Positions 51,774 to 63,150 of a stretch of DNA of 64,000 nucleotides are shown in pieces (position 1 is the first letter of the stretch; every line of letters starts with the position of its first letter). The translations under genes and the position numbers were made by a program. The DNA is from Odiellus spinosus. Taxonomy: Eukaryota > Arthropoda > Arachnida > Opiliones > Phalangiidae. The stretch lies in contig OY987234.1 of assembly GCA_963920705.1 (NCBI GenBank), positions 1,984,001 to 2,048,000 of the forward strand, written 5' to 3'. The notes under the pieces are model-generated. The model saw only the letters and a program-made list of their open reading frames with translations, searched no databases and was not told where the DNA came from.

Positions 51774-52089
51774 TCTACACTTGGGAAATTTGTGGATCTA
51801 CACTTGGGAAATTTGTGGATCTACACTTGGGAAATTTGTGGATCTATACTTGGGAAATTTGTGGATCTACACTTGGGAAATTTGTGGATCTACACTTGGG
51901 AAATTTGTGGATCTGCACTTGGGAAGTTTGTGGATCTACACTTGGGAAATTTGTGTATCTACATTTGGGAAATTTGTGGATCTACACTTGGGAAATTTGT
52001 GGATCTACTCTTGGGAAATTTGTGGATCTTTACTTCTGAAATTTGTGGATCTACACTTAGGAAATTTGTGGATCTACACTTGGGAAATT

Positions 52090-53165
52090 TGAGGATCTGC
52101 ACATGGGAAATTTTTGGATCTACAATTGGGAAATTTGTGGATCTGCACTTGGGAAATTTGTGGTTCTACACTTGGGAAATTTGTGGATCTGAACTTGGGA
52201 AATTTGTTTATCTGCACTTGGGAAATTTGTGGATCTACACTTGGGAAATTTGTGGATCCATACTTCTGAAATTTGTGGATCTACACTTGGGAAATTTGTG
52301 GATCTGCACTTGGGAAATTTGTGGATCTGCACTTGGGAAATTTGTGGATCTGCACTTGGGAAATTTGTGGATCTGCTCTTGGGAAATTTGTGGATATGCA
52401 CTTGGGAAATTTGTGTATCTGCACTTGGGAAATTTTTGGATCTGCACTTGTGAAATTTGTGGATCTGCACTTGGGAAATTTGTGGTTCTGCACATGGGAA
52501 ATTTGTGGTTCTACAATTGGGCAATTTGTGGACCTACATTTTGGAAATTTGTGGATCTACACTTGGGAAATTTGTGGATCTACACTTGGGAAATTTGTGA
52601 TCTGCACTTGGGAAATTTGTGGATCTGCACTTGTGAAATTTGTGGATCTGCACTTGGGAAATTTGTGGATCTACACTTGGGAAATTTGTGGATCTACACT
52701 TGGGAAATTTGTGGATCTACACTTGGGAAATTTGTGGATCTATACTTCTGAAATTTGTGGATCTACACTTAGGAAATTTGTGGATCTACACTTGGGAAAT
52801 TTGAGGATCTGCACTTGGGAAATTTTTGGATTTGCACTTGGGAAATTTGTGGATCTGCACTTGGGAAATTTGTGGTTCTACACTTGGGAAATTTTTGGAT
52901 CTACATTTGGGAAATTTGTGGATCTACACTTGGGAAATTTGTGGATCTACACTTGGGAAATTTGTGGATCTACACTTGGGAAATTTGTGGATCTACACTT
53001 GGGAAATTTGTGGATCTACACTTGGGAAATTTGTGGATCTACACTTGGGAAATTTGTGGATCTACACTTGGGAAATTTGTGGATCTACACTTGGGAAGTT
53101 TGTGGATCTACACTTGGGAAATTTGAGGATCTGCACATGGGAAATTTTTGGATCTGCACTTGGGA
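52090..53165 (+). repeat. About 3-kb offset repeat V, copy 2
   Basis: The series recurs 3080 bp later (134 units minus two bases, for the two 22-bp units between them). The offset falls to 2988 bp in the second half, so this copy lacks four monomers. Private changes include GGGCAATTTG near 52,520 and GGGAAGTTTG near 53,094. A third, shorter match covers 55,290-55,575. Confidence 0.78.
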
Positions 53166-53584
53166 AATTTGTGGATCTGCACTTGGGAAATTTGTGGTTC
53201 TACACATGGGAAATTTGTGGATCTATATTTGGGAAATTTGTGGATCTACACCTGGGAAATTTGTGGATCTACACTTGGGAAATTTGTGGATCTACACTTG
53301 GGAAATTTGAGGATCTGCACTTGGGAAATTTGTGGATCTGAACTTGGGAAATTTGTGGATCTGCACTTGGGAAATTTGTGGATCTGCACTTGGGAAATTT
53401 GTGGATCTACACTTGGGAAATTTTTGGATCTATACTTGGGAAATTTGTGGATCTACACTTGGGAAATTTGTGGATCTACACTTGGGAAATTTGTGGATCT
53501 ACACTTGGGAAATTTGTGGATCTATACTTCTGAAATTTGTGGATCTACACTTAGGAAATTTGTGGATCTACACTTGGGAAATTT

Positions 53585-54080
53585 GTGGATCTACACTTGG
53601 GAAATTTGTGGATCTATACTTCTGAAATTTGTGGATCTACACTTAGGAAATTTGTGGATCTACACTTGGGAAATTTGAGGATCTGCACTTGGGAAATTTT
53701 TGGATCTGCACTTGGGAAATTTGTGGATCTGCACTTGGGAAATTTGTGGTTCTACACTTGGGAAATTTGTGGATCTACACTTGGGAAATTTGTGGATCTA
53801 CACTTGGGAAATTTGTGGATCTACACTTGGGAAATTTGTGGATCTACACTTGGGAAATTTGTGGATCTACACTTGGGAAATTTGTGGATCTACACTTGGG
53901 AAATTTGAGGATCTGCACTTGGGAAATTTGTGTATCTGCACTTGGGAAATTTGTGGATCTGCACTTGGGAAATTTGTGGTTCTACACATGGGAAATTTGT
54001 GGATCTACACTTGGGAAATTTGTGGATCTATACTTCTGAAATTTGTGGATCTACACTTAGGAAATTCGTGGATCTACAAT
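53585..54080 (+). repeat. 2690-bp offset repeat W, copy 1
   Basis: The series of TTAGG, GAGGATCTGC, GTGGTTCTACAC, GTGTATCTGC, ACACATGGG and GGAAATTCGTGG (near 54,061) recurs at 56275-56760. The offset is 117 units minus one base for the 22-bp unit between the copies. Confidence 0.77.
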
Positions 54081-54119
54081 TGGGAAATTTGTGGACCTAC
54101 ACTTGGGAAATTTGTGGAT

Positions 54120-55100
54120 CTATACTTGTGAAATTTGTGGATCTACACTTGGGAAATTTGTGGATCTACACTTGGGAAATTTGTGATCTGCACTTGGGAA
54201 ATTTGTGGATCTGCACTTGTGAAATTTGTGGATCTGCACTTGGGAAATTTGTGGATCTGCACTTGGGAAATTTGTGGATCTGCAGTTGGGAAATTTGTGG
54301 ATCTGAACTTGGGAAATTTGTGGATCTGCACTTGGGAAATTTGTGGATCTGCACTTGGGAAATTTGGGGATCTGCACTTGGGAAATTTGTGGATCTACAC
54401 TTGGGAAATTTGTGGATCTATACTTGGGAAATTTGTGGATCTACACTTGGGAAATTTGTGGATCTACACTTGGGAAATTTGTGGATCTACACTTGGGAAA
54501 TTTGTGGATCTATACTTCTGAAATTTGTGGATCTACACTTGGGAAATTTGTGGATCTATACTTGGGAAATTTGTGGATCTACACTTGGGAAATTTGTGGA
54601 TCTACACTTGGGAAATTTGTGGATCTGCACTTGGGAAATTTGTGGATCTACACTTGGGAAATTTGTGTATCTACATTTGGGAAATTTGTGAATCTACACT
54701 TGGGAAATTTGTGGATCTACTCTTGGGAAATTTGTGGATCTACACTTGGGAAATTTGTGGATCTACACTTGGGAAATTTGTGGATCTATACTTCTGAAAT
54801 TTGTGGATCTACACTTGGGAAATTTGTGGATCTACACTTGGGAAATTTGTGGATCTGCACTTATGAAATTTGTGGTTCTACACTTGGGAAATTTGTGGAT
54901 CTACATTTGGGAAATTTGTGGATCTACACTTGGGAAATTTGTGGATTTACACTTGGGAAATTTGTGGATCTACACTTGGGAAATTTTTGGATCTACACTT
55001 GGGAAATTTGGTGATCTACACTTGGGAAATTTGTGGATCTACACATGGGAAATTTGTGGATCTACACTTGGGAAATTTGTGGATCTATACTTGGGAAATT
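54120..55100 (+). repeat. 3333-bp offset repeat, copy 2
   Basis: GTGATCT at 54183, GCAGTTGGG near 54,283, GGGGATCTGC near 54,364 and GTGAATCTACAC near 54,689 reproduce copy 1. After that it continues into the U-type GATTTACAC and GGTGATCTAC units, which copy 1 has lost. Confidence 0.78.
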
Positions 55101-56274
55101 TGTGGATCTACACTTGGGAAATTTGTGGATCTACACTTGGGAAATTTGTGGATCTGCACTTGGGAAATTTGTGGATCTAAACTTGGGAAATTTGTGTATC
55201 TACATTTGGGAAATTTGTGGATCTACACTTGGGAAATTTGTGGATCTACTCTTGGGAAATTTGTGGATCTATACTTCTGAAATTTGTGGATCTACACTTA
55301 GGAAATTTGTGGATCTACACTTGGGAAATTTGAGGATCTGCACATGGGAAATTTTTGGATCTGCAATTGGGAAATTTGTGGATCTGCACTTGGGAAATTT
55401 GTGGTTCTACACTTGGGAAATTTGTGGATCTGAACTTGGGAAATTTGTTTATCTGCACTTGGGAAATTTGTGGATCTACACTTGGGAAATTTGTGGATCC
55501 ATACTTCTGAAATTTGTGGATCTACACTTGGGAAATTTGTGGATCTGCACTTGGGAAATTTGTGGATCTGCACTTGGGAAATTTGTGGATCTGCACTTGG
55601 GAAATTTGTGGTTCTACACTTGGGAAATTTTTGGATCTACATTTGGGAAATTTGTGGATCTACACTTGGGAAATTTGTGGATCTACACTTGGGAAATTTG
55701 TGGATCTACACTTGGGAAATTTGTGGATCTACACTTGGGAAATTTGTGGATCTACACTTGGGAAATTTGTGGATCTACACTTGGGAAATTTGTGGATCTA
55801 CACTTGGGAAATTTGTGGATCTACACTTGGGAAATTTGTGGATCTACACTTGGGAAATTTGAGGATCTGCACTTGGGAAATTTTTGGATCTGCACTTGGG
55901 AAATTTGTGGATCTGCACTTGGGAAATTTGTGGTTCTACACATGGGAAATTTGTGGATCTACCTTTGGGAAATTTGTGGATCTACACCTGGGAAATTTGT
56001 GGATCTACACTTGGGAAATTTGTGGATCTACACTTGGGAAATTTGAGGATCTGCACTTGGGAAATTTGTGGATCTGAACTTGGGAAATTTGTGGATCTGC
56101 ACTTGGGAAATTTTTGGATCTATACTTGGGAAATTTGTGGATCTACACTTGGGAAACTTGTGGATCTACACTTGGGAAATTTGTGGATCTACACTTGGGA
56201 AATTTGTGAATCTATACTTCTGAAATTTGTGGATCTACACTTAGGAAATTTGTGGATCTACACTTGGGAAATTT

Positions 56275-56770
56275 GTGGATCTACACTTGGGAAATTTGTG
56301 GATCTATACTTCTGAAATTTGTGGATCTACACTTAGGAAATTTGTGGATCTACACTTGGGAAATTTGAGGATCTGCACTTGGGAAATTTTTGGATCTGCA
56401 CTTGGGAAATTTGTGGATCTGCACTTGGGAAATTTGTGGTTCTACACTTGGGAAATTTGTGGATCTACACTTGGGAAATTTGTGGATCTACACTTGGGAA
56501 ATTTGTGGATCTACACTTGGGAAATTTGTGGATCTACACTTGGGAAATTTGTGGATCTACACTTGGGAAATTTGTGGATCTACACTTGGGAAATTTGAGG
56601 ATCTGCACTTGGGAAATTTGTGTATCTGCACTTGGGAAATTTGTGGATCTGCACTTGGGAAATTTGTGGTTCTACACATGGGAAATTTGTGGATCTACAC
56701 TTGGAAAATTTGTGGATCTATACTTCTGAAATTTGTGGATCTACACTTAGGAAATTCGTGGATCTACACT
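56275..56770 (+). repeat. 2690-bp offset repeat W, copy 2
   Basis: It repeats W copy 1, including the rare GGAAATTCGTGG unit near 56,751. It has TTGGAAAATTTG near 56,700 where copy 1 has TTGGGAAATTTG. Confidence 0.77.
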
Positions 56771-57384
56771 TGGGAAATTTGTGGATCTACACTTGGGAAA
56801 TTTGTGGATCTATACTTCTGAAATTTGTGGATCTACACTTAGGAAATTTGTGGATCTACACTTGGGAAATTTTTGGATCTACATTTGGGAAATTTGTGGA
56901 TCTACACTTGGGAAATTTGTGGATCTACACTAGGGAAATTTGTGGATCTACACTTGGGAAATTTGTGGATCTACACTTGGGAAATTTGTGGATCTACACT
57001 TGGGAAATTTGTGGATCTACACTTGGGAAATTTGTGGATCTACACTTGGGAAATTTGTGGATCTACACTTGGGAAATTTGTGGATCTACACTTGGGAAAT
57101 TTGAGGATCTGCACTTGGGAAATTTGTGTATCTGCACTTGGGAAATTTGTGGATCTGCACTTGGGAAATTTGTGGTTCTACACATGGGAAATTTGTGGAT
57201 CTACATTTGGGAAATTTGTGGATCTACACTTGGGAAATTTGTGGATCTACACTTGGGAAATTTGTGGATCTACACTTGGGAAATTTGTGGATCTACACTT
57301 GGGAAATTTGTGGATCTACATTTGGGAAATTTGTGGATCTACACTTGGGAAATTTGTGGATCGACACTTGGGAAATTTGTGGAT

Positions 57385-57740
57385 CTATACTTCTGAAATT
57401 TGTGGATCTACACTTAGGAATTTTGTGGATCTACACTTGGGAAATAGGAGGATCTGCACTTGGGAAATTTGTGGATCTGCACTTGGGAAATTTGTGGATC
57501 TACACTTGGGAAATTTGTGGATCTGCACTTGGGAAATTTGTGGATCTACACTTGGGAAATTTGTGGATCTACACTTGGGAAATTTGTGATCTGCACTTGG
57601 GAAATTTGTTGATCTGCACTTGTGAAATTTGTGGATCTGCACTTGGGAAATTTGTGGATCTGCACTTGGGAAATTTGTGGATCTGCACTTGGGAAATTTG
57701 TGGATCTGAACTTGGGAAATTTGTTTATCTGCACTTGGGA
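57385..57740 (+). repeat. T cassette, internally deleted copy
   Basis: GGGAAATAGGAGG lies near 57,441 and GTGATCT at 57586, only about 145 bp apart instead of about 395 bp. The GCTCTTGGG, GATATGCAC, ACATGG, ACAATTGG and ATTTTGG units are missing. The phase is otherwise intact, so the deletion removed whole monomers. Confidence 0.82.
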
Positions 57741-57895
57741 AATTTGTGGATCTACACTTGGGAAATTTGTGGATCTACACTTGGAAAATTTGTGGATCTA
57801 CACTTGGGAAATTTGTGGATCTATACTTCTGAAATTTGTGGATCTACACTTAGGAAATTTTTGGATCTACACTTGGGAAATTTGAGGATCTGCAC

Positions 57896-58476
57896 TTGGG
57901 AAATTTTTGGATCTGCACTTGGGAAATTTGTGGATCTGCACTTGGGAAATTTGTGGTTCTACACTTGGGAAATTTTTGGATCTACATTTGGGAAATTTGT
58001 GGATCTACACTTGGGAAATTTGTGGATCTACACTTGGGAAATTTGTGGATCTACACTTGGGAAATTTGTGGATCTACACTTGGGAAATTTGTGGATCTAC
58101 ACTTGGGAAATTTGTGGATCTACACTTGGGAAATTTGTGGATCTACACTTGGGAAATTTGTGGATCTACACTTGGGAAATTTGTGGATCTACACTTGGGA
58201 AATTTGAGGATCTGCACTTGGGAAATTTTTGGATCTGCACTTGGGAAATTTGTGGATCTGCACTTGGGAAATTTGTGGTTCTACACATGGGAAATTTGTG
58301 GATCTACATTTGGGAAATTTGTGGATCTACACTTGGGAAATTTGTGGATCTACACTTGGGAAATTTGTGGATCTACACTTGGGAAATTTGTGGATCTACA
58401 CTTGGGAAATTTGTGGATCTACATTTGGGAAATTTGTGGATCGACACTTGGGAAATTTGTGGATCTATACTTCTGA
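57896..58476 (+). repeat. Repeat X, copy 1
   Basis: The series of TTTTTGGATCTGC, nine identical consensus units, GAGGATCTGC, ACACATGGG and ACATTTGGG recurs at 59551 (1655 bp: 72 units minus one base) and at 61895. It is closely related to 45.0-45.5 and 49.8-50.3 kb. Confidence 0.8.
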
Positions 58477-59090
58477 AATTTGTGGATCTACACTTAGGAA
58501 ATTTGTGGATCTACACTTGGGAAATAGGAGGATCTGCACTTGGGAAATTTGTGGATCTGCACTTGGGAAATTTGTGGATCTACACTTGGGAAATTTGTGG
58601 ATCTGCTCTTGGGAAATTTGTGGATCTGCACTTGGGAAATTTGTGGATCTGCACTTGGGAAATTTGTGGATCTGCACTTGGGAAATTTGTGGATCTGCTC
58701 TTGGGAAATTTGTGGATATGCACTTGGGAAATTTGTGGATCTGCACTTGGGAAATTTTTGGATCTGCACTTGTGAAATTTGTGGATCTGCACTTGGGAAA
58801 TTTGTGGTTCTGCACATGGGAAATTTGTGGTTCTACAATTGGGAAATTTGTGGACCTACATTTTGGAAATTTGTGGATCTACACTTGGGAAATTTGTGGA
58901 TCTACACTTGGGAAATTTGTGATCTGCACTTGGGAATTTTGTGGATCTGCACTTGTGAAATTTGTGGATCTGCACTTGGGAAATTTGTGGATCTGCACTT
59001 GGAAAATTTGTGGATCTGCACTTGGGAAATTTGTGGATCTGAACTTGGGAAATTTGTTTATCTGCACTTGGGAAATTTGTGGATCTAAAC
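58465..59090 (+). repeat. T cassette, copy 6
   Basis: GGGAAATAGGAGG is near 58,521 and GTGATCT at 58919, followed by TTGGGAATTTTGTGG and TTGGAAAATTTG units not present in the earlier copies. The TTAGG unit has AAATTT here instead of AATTTT. Confidence 0.82.
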
Positions 59091-59229
59091 TTGGGAAATT
59101 TGTGGATCTACTTTTGGGAAATTTGTGGATCTACACTTGGGAAATTTGTGAATCTACACTTGGGAAATTTGTGGATCTACACTTGGGAAATTTGTGGATC
59201 TACACTTGGGAAATTTGTGGATCTACATT

Positions 59230-61573
59230 TGGGAAATTTGTGGATCTATACTTCTGAAATTTGTGGATCTACACTTAGGAATTTTGTGGATCTACACTTG
59301 GGAAATAGGAGGATCTGCACTTGGGAAATTTGTGGATCTGCACTTGGGAAATTTGTGGATCTACACTTGGGAAATTTGTTTATCTGCACTTGGGAAATTT
59401 GTGGATCTACACTTGGGAAATTTGTGGATCTACACTTGGGAAATTTGTGGATCTACACTTGGGAAATTTGTGGATCTATACTTCTGAAATTTGTGGATCT
59501 ACACTTAGGAAATTTTTGGATCTACACTTGGGAAATTTGAGGATCTGCACTTGGGAAATTTTTGGATCTGCACTTGGGAAATTTGTGGATCTGCACTTGG
59601 GAAATTTGTGGTTCTACACTTGGGAAATTTTTGGATCTACATTTGGGAAATTTGTGGATCTACACTTGGGAAATTTGTGGATCTACACTTGGGAAATTTG
59701 TGGATCTACACTTGGGAAATTTGTGGATCTACACTTGGGAAATTTGTGGATCTACACTTGGGAAATTTGTGGATCTACACTTGGGAAATTTGTGGATCTA
59801 CACTTGGGAAATTTGTGGATCTACACTTGGGAAATTTGTGGATCTACACTTGGGAAATTTGAGGATCTGCACTTGGGAAATTTTTGGATCTGCACTTGGG
59901 AAATTTGTGGATCTGCACTTGGGAAATTTGTGGTTCTACACATGGGAAATTTGTGGATCTACATTTGGGAAATTTGTGGATCTACACTTGGGAAATTTGT
60001 GGATCTACACTTGGGAAATTTGTGGATCTACACTTGGGAAATTTGTGGATCTACACTTGGGAAATTTGTGGATCTACATTTGGGAAATTTGTGGATCGAC
60101 ACTTGGGAAATTTGTGGATCGACACTTGGGAAATTTGTGGATCTATACTTCTGAAATTTGTGGATCTACACTTAGGAATTTTGTGGATCTACACTTGGGA
60201 AATAGGAGGATCTGCACTTGGGAAATTTGTGGATCTGCACTTGGGAAATTTGTGGATCTACACTTGGGAAATTTGTGGATCTGCACTTGGGAAATTTGTG
60301 GATCTGCACTTGGGAAATTTGTGGATCTGCACTTGGGAAATTTGTGGATCTGCACTTGGGAAATTTGTGGATCTGCTCTTGGGAAATTTGTGGATATGCA
60401 CTTGGGAAATTTGTGGATCTGCACTTGGGAAATTTTTGGATCTGCACTTGTGAAATTTGTGGATCTGCACTTGGGAAATTTGTGGTTCTGCACATGGGAA
60501 ATTTGTGGTTCTACAATTGGGAAATTTGTGGACCTACATTTTGGAAATTTGTGGATCTACACTTGGGAAATTTGTGGATCTACACTTGGGAAATTTGTGA
60601 TCTGCACTTGGGAATTTTGTGGATCTGCACTTGTGAAATTTGTGGATCTGCACTTGGGAAATTTGTGGATCTGCACTTGGAAAATTTGTGGATCTGCACT
60701 TGGGAAATTTGTGGATCTGAACTTGGGAAATTTGTGGATCCATACTTCTGAAATTTGTGGATCTACACTTAGGAAATTTGTGGATCTACACTTGGGAAAT
60801 TTGTGGATCTACACTTGGGAAATTTGTGGATCTACACTTGGGAAATTTGTGGATCTACACTTGGGAAATTTGTGGATCTACACTTGGGAAATTTGTGGAT
60901 CTACATTTGGGAAATATGTGGATCGACACTTGGGAAATTTGTGGATCTATACTTCTGAAATTTGTGGATCTACACTTAGGAAATTTGTGGATCTACACTT
61001 GGGAAATAGGAGGATCTGCACTTGGGAAATTTGTGGATCTGCACTTGGGAAATTTGTGGATCTACACTTGGGAAATTTGTGGATCTGCTCTTGGGAAATT
61101 TGTGGATCTGCACTTGGGAAATTTGTGGATCTGCACTTGGGAAATTTGTGGATCTGCACTTGGGAAATTTGTGGATCTGCTCTTGGGAAATTTGTGGATA
61201 TGCACTTGGGAAATTTGTGGATCTGCACTTGGGAAATTTTTGGATCTGCACTTGTGAAATTTGTGGATCTGCACTTGGGAAATTTGTGGTTCTGCACATG
61301 GGAAATTTGTGGTTCTACAATTGGGAAATTTGTGGACCTACATTTTGGAAATTTGTGGATCTACACTTGGGAAATTTGTGGATCTACACTTGGGAAATTT
61401 GTGATCTGCACTTGGGAATTTTGTGGATCTGCACTTGTGAAATTTGTGGATCTGCACTTGGGAAATTTGTGGATCTGCACTTGGAAAATTTGTGGATCTG
61501 CACTTGGGAAATTTGTGGATCTACACTTGGGAAATTTGTGGATCTACATTTGGGAAATTTGTGGATCGACACT
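59230..61573 (+). repeat. 2344-bp tandem repeat, copy 1
   Basis: This is a higher-order unit of 102 monomers, two of them 22 bp (GTGATCT at 60597 and 61401). It contains a short GGGAAATAGGAGG / TTTATCTGC stretch (59,300-59,390), a repeat X copy at 59551, and two T cassettes (markers near 60,201 and 61,001). The following copy starts in register. Confidence 0.87.
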
Positions 61574-63150
61574 TGGGAAATTTGTGGATCTATACTTCTG
61601 AAATTTGTGGATCTACACTTAGGAATTTTGTGGATCTACACTTGGGAAATAGGAGGATCTGCACTTGGGAAATTTGTGGATCTGCACTTGGGAAATTTGT
61701 GGATCTACACTTGGGAAATTTGTTTATCTGCACTTGGGAAATTTGTGGATCTACACTTGGGAAATTTGTGGATCTACACTTGGGAAATTTGTGGATCTAC
61801 ACTTGGGAAATTTGTGGATCTATACTTCTGAAATTTGTGGATCTACACTTAGGAAATTTTTGGATCTACACTTGGGAAATTTGAGGATCTGCACTTGGGA
61901 AATTTTTGGATCTGCACTTGGGAAATTTGTGGATCTGCACTTGGGAAATTTGTGGTTCTACACTTGGGAAATTTTTGGATCTACATTTGGGAAATTTGTG
62001 GATCTACACTTGGGAAATTTGTGGATCTACACTTGGGAAATTTGTGGATCTACACTTGGGAAATTTGTGGATCTACACTTGGGAAATTTGTGGATCTACA
62101 CTTGGGAAATTTGTGGATCTACACTTGGGAAATTTGTGGATCTACACTTGGGAAATTTGTGGATCTACACTTGGGAAATTTGTGGATCTACACTTGGGAA
62201 ATTTGAGGATCTGCACTTGGGAAATTTTTGGATCTGCACTTGGGAAATTTGTGGATCTGCACTTGGGAAATTTGTGGTTCTACACATGGGAAATTTGTGG
62301 ATCTACATTTGGGAAATTTGTGGATCTACACTTGGGAAATTTGTGGATCTACACTTGGGAAATTTGTGGATCTACACTTGGGAAATTTGTGGATCTACAC
62401 TTGGGAAATTTGTGGATCTACATTTGGGAAATTTGTGGATCGACACTTGGGAAATTTGTGGATCGACACTTGGGAAATTTGTGGATCTATACTTCTGAAA
62501 TTTGTGGATCTACACTTAGGAATTTTGTGGATCTACACTTGGGAAATAGGAGGATCTGCACTTGGGAAATTTGTGGATCTGCACTTGGGAAATTTGTGGA
62601 TCTACACTTGGGAAATTTGTGGATCTGCACTTGGGAAATTTGTGGATCTGCACTTGGGAAATTTGTGGATCTGCACTTGGGAAATTTGTGGATCTGCACT
62701 TGGGAAATTTGTGGATCTGCTCTTGGGAAATTTGTGGATATGCACTTGGGAAATTTGTGGATCTGCACTTGGGAAATTTTTGGATCTGCACTTGTGAAAT
62801 TTGTGGATCTGCACTTGGGAAATTTGTGGTTCTGCACATGGGAAATTTGTGGTTCTACAATTGGGAAATTTGTGGACCTACATTTTGGAAATTTGTGGAT
62901 CTACACTTGGGAAATTTGTGGATCTACACTTGGGAAATTTGTGATCTGCACTTGGGAATTTTGTGGATCTGCACTTGTGAAATTTGTGGATCTGCACTTG
63001 GGAAATTTGTGGATCTGCACTTGGAAAATTTGTGGATCTGCACTTGGGAAATTTGTGGATCTGAACTTGGGAAATTTGTGGATCCATACTTCTGAAATTT
63101 GTGGATCTACACTTAGGAAATTTGTGGATCTACACTTGGGAAATTTGTGG
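61574..63150 (+). repeat. 2344-bp tandem repeat, copy 2 (truncated)
   Basis: The series of copy 1 recurs at 2344 bp offset through GTGATCT at 62941. It ends near 63,150, where GATCCATAC replaces the consensus unit. About 0.8 kb of the period is missing. Confidence 0.87.

Larger units (their letters stand above)
41886..62947 (+). repeat. 22-bp monomer variant GTGATCT, fourteen copies
   Basis: One G of monomer positions 3-4 is missing. The variant occurs at 41886, 42874, 43839, 44574, 45999, 49517, 50850, 52597, 54183, 57586, 58919, 60597, 61401 and 62941. In each case it is flanked by the same ACAC-type unit before and by TGCAC then TTGTG units after. Each copy shifts the array phase by one base, and together they account exactly for the phase change from 3 to 12 modulo 23 between 36.02 and 63.98 kb. 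Confidence 0.93.

Noticed and set aside
59562..61601. 679-codon open frame, and hundreds of shorter ones on both strands
   Set aside because: The frame is the 23-codon translation of three monomers. It starts at TTG, has no unique domain, overlaps equal frames in other phases, and ends where common variants (TTCTGAAA, TTAGG, TTGAGG) create stops.
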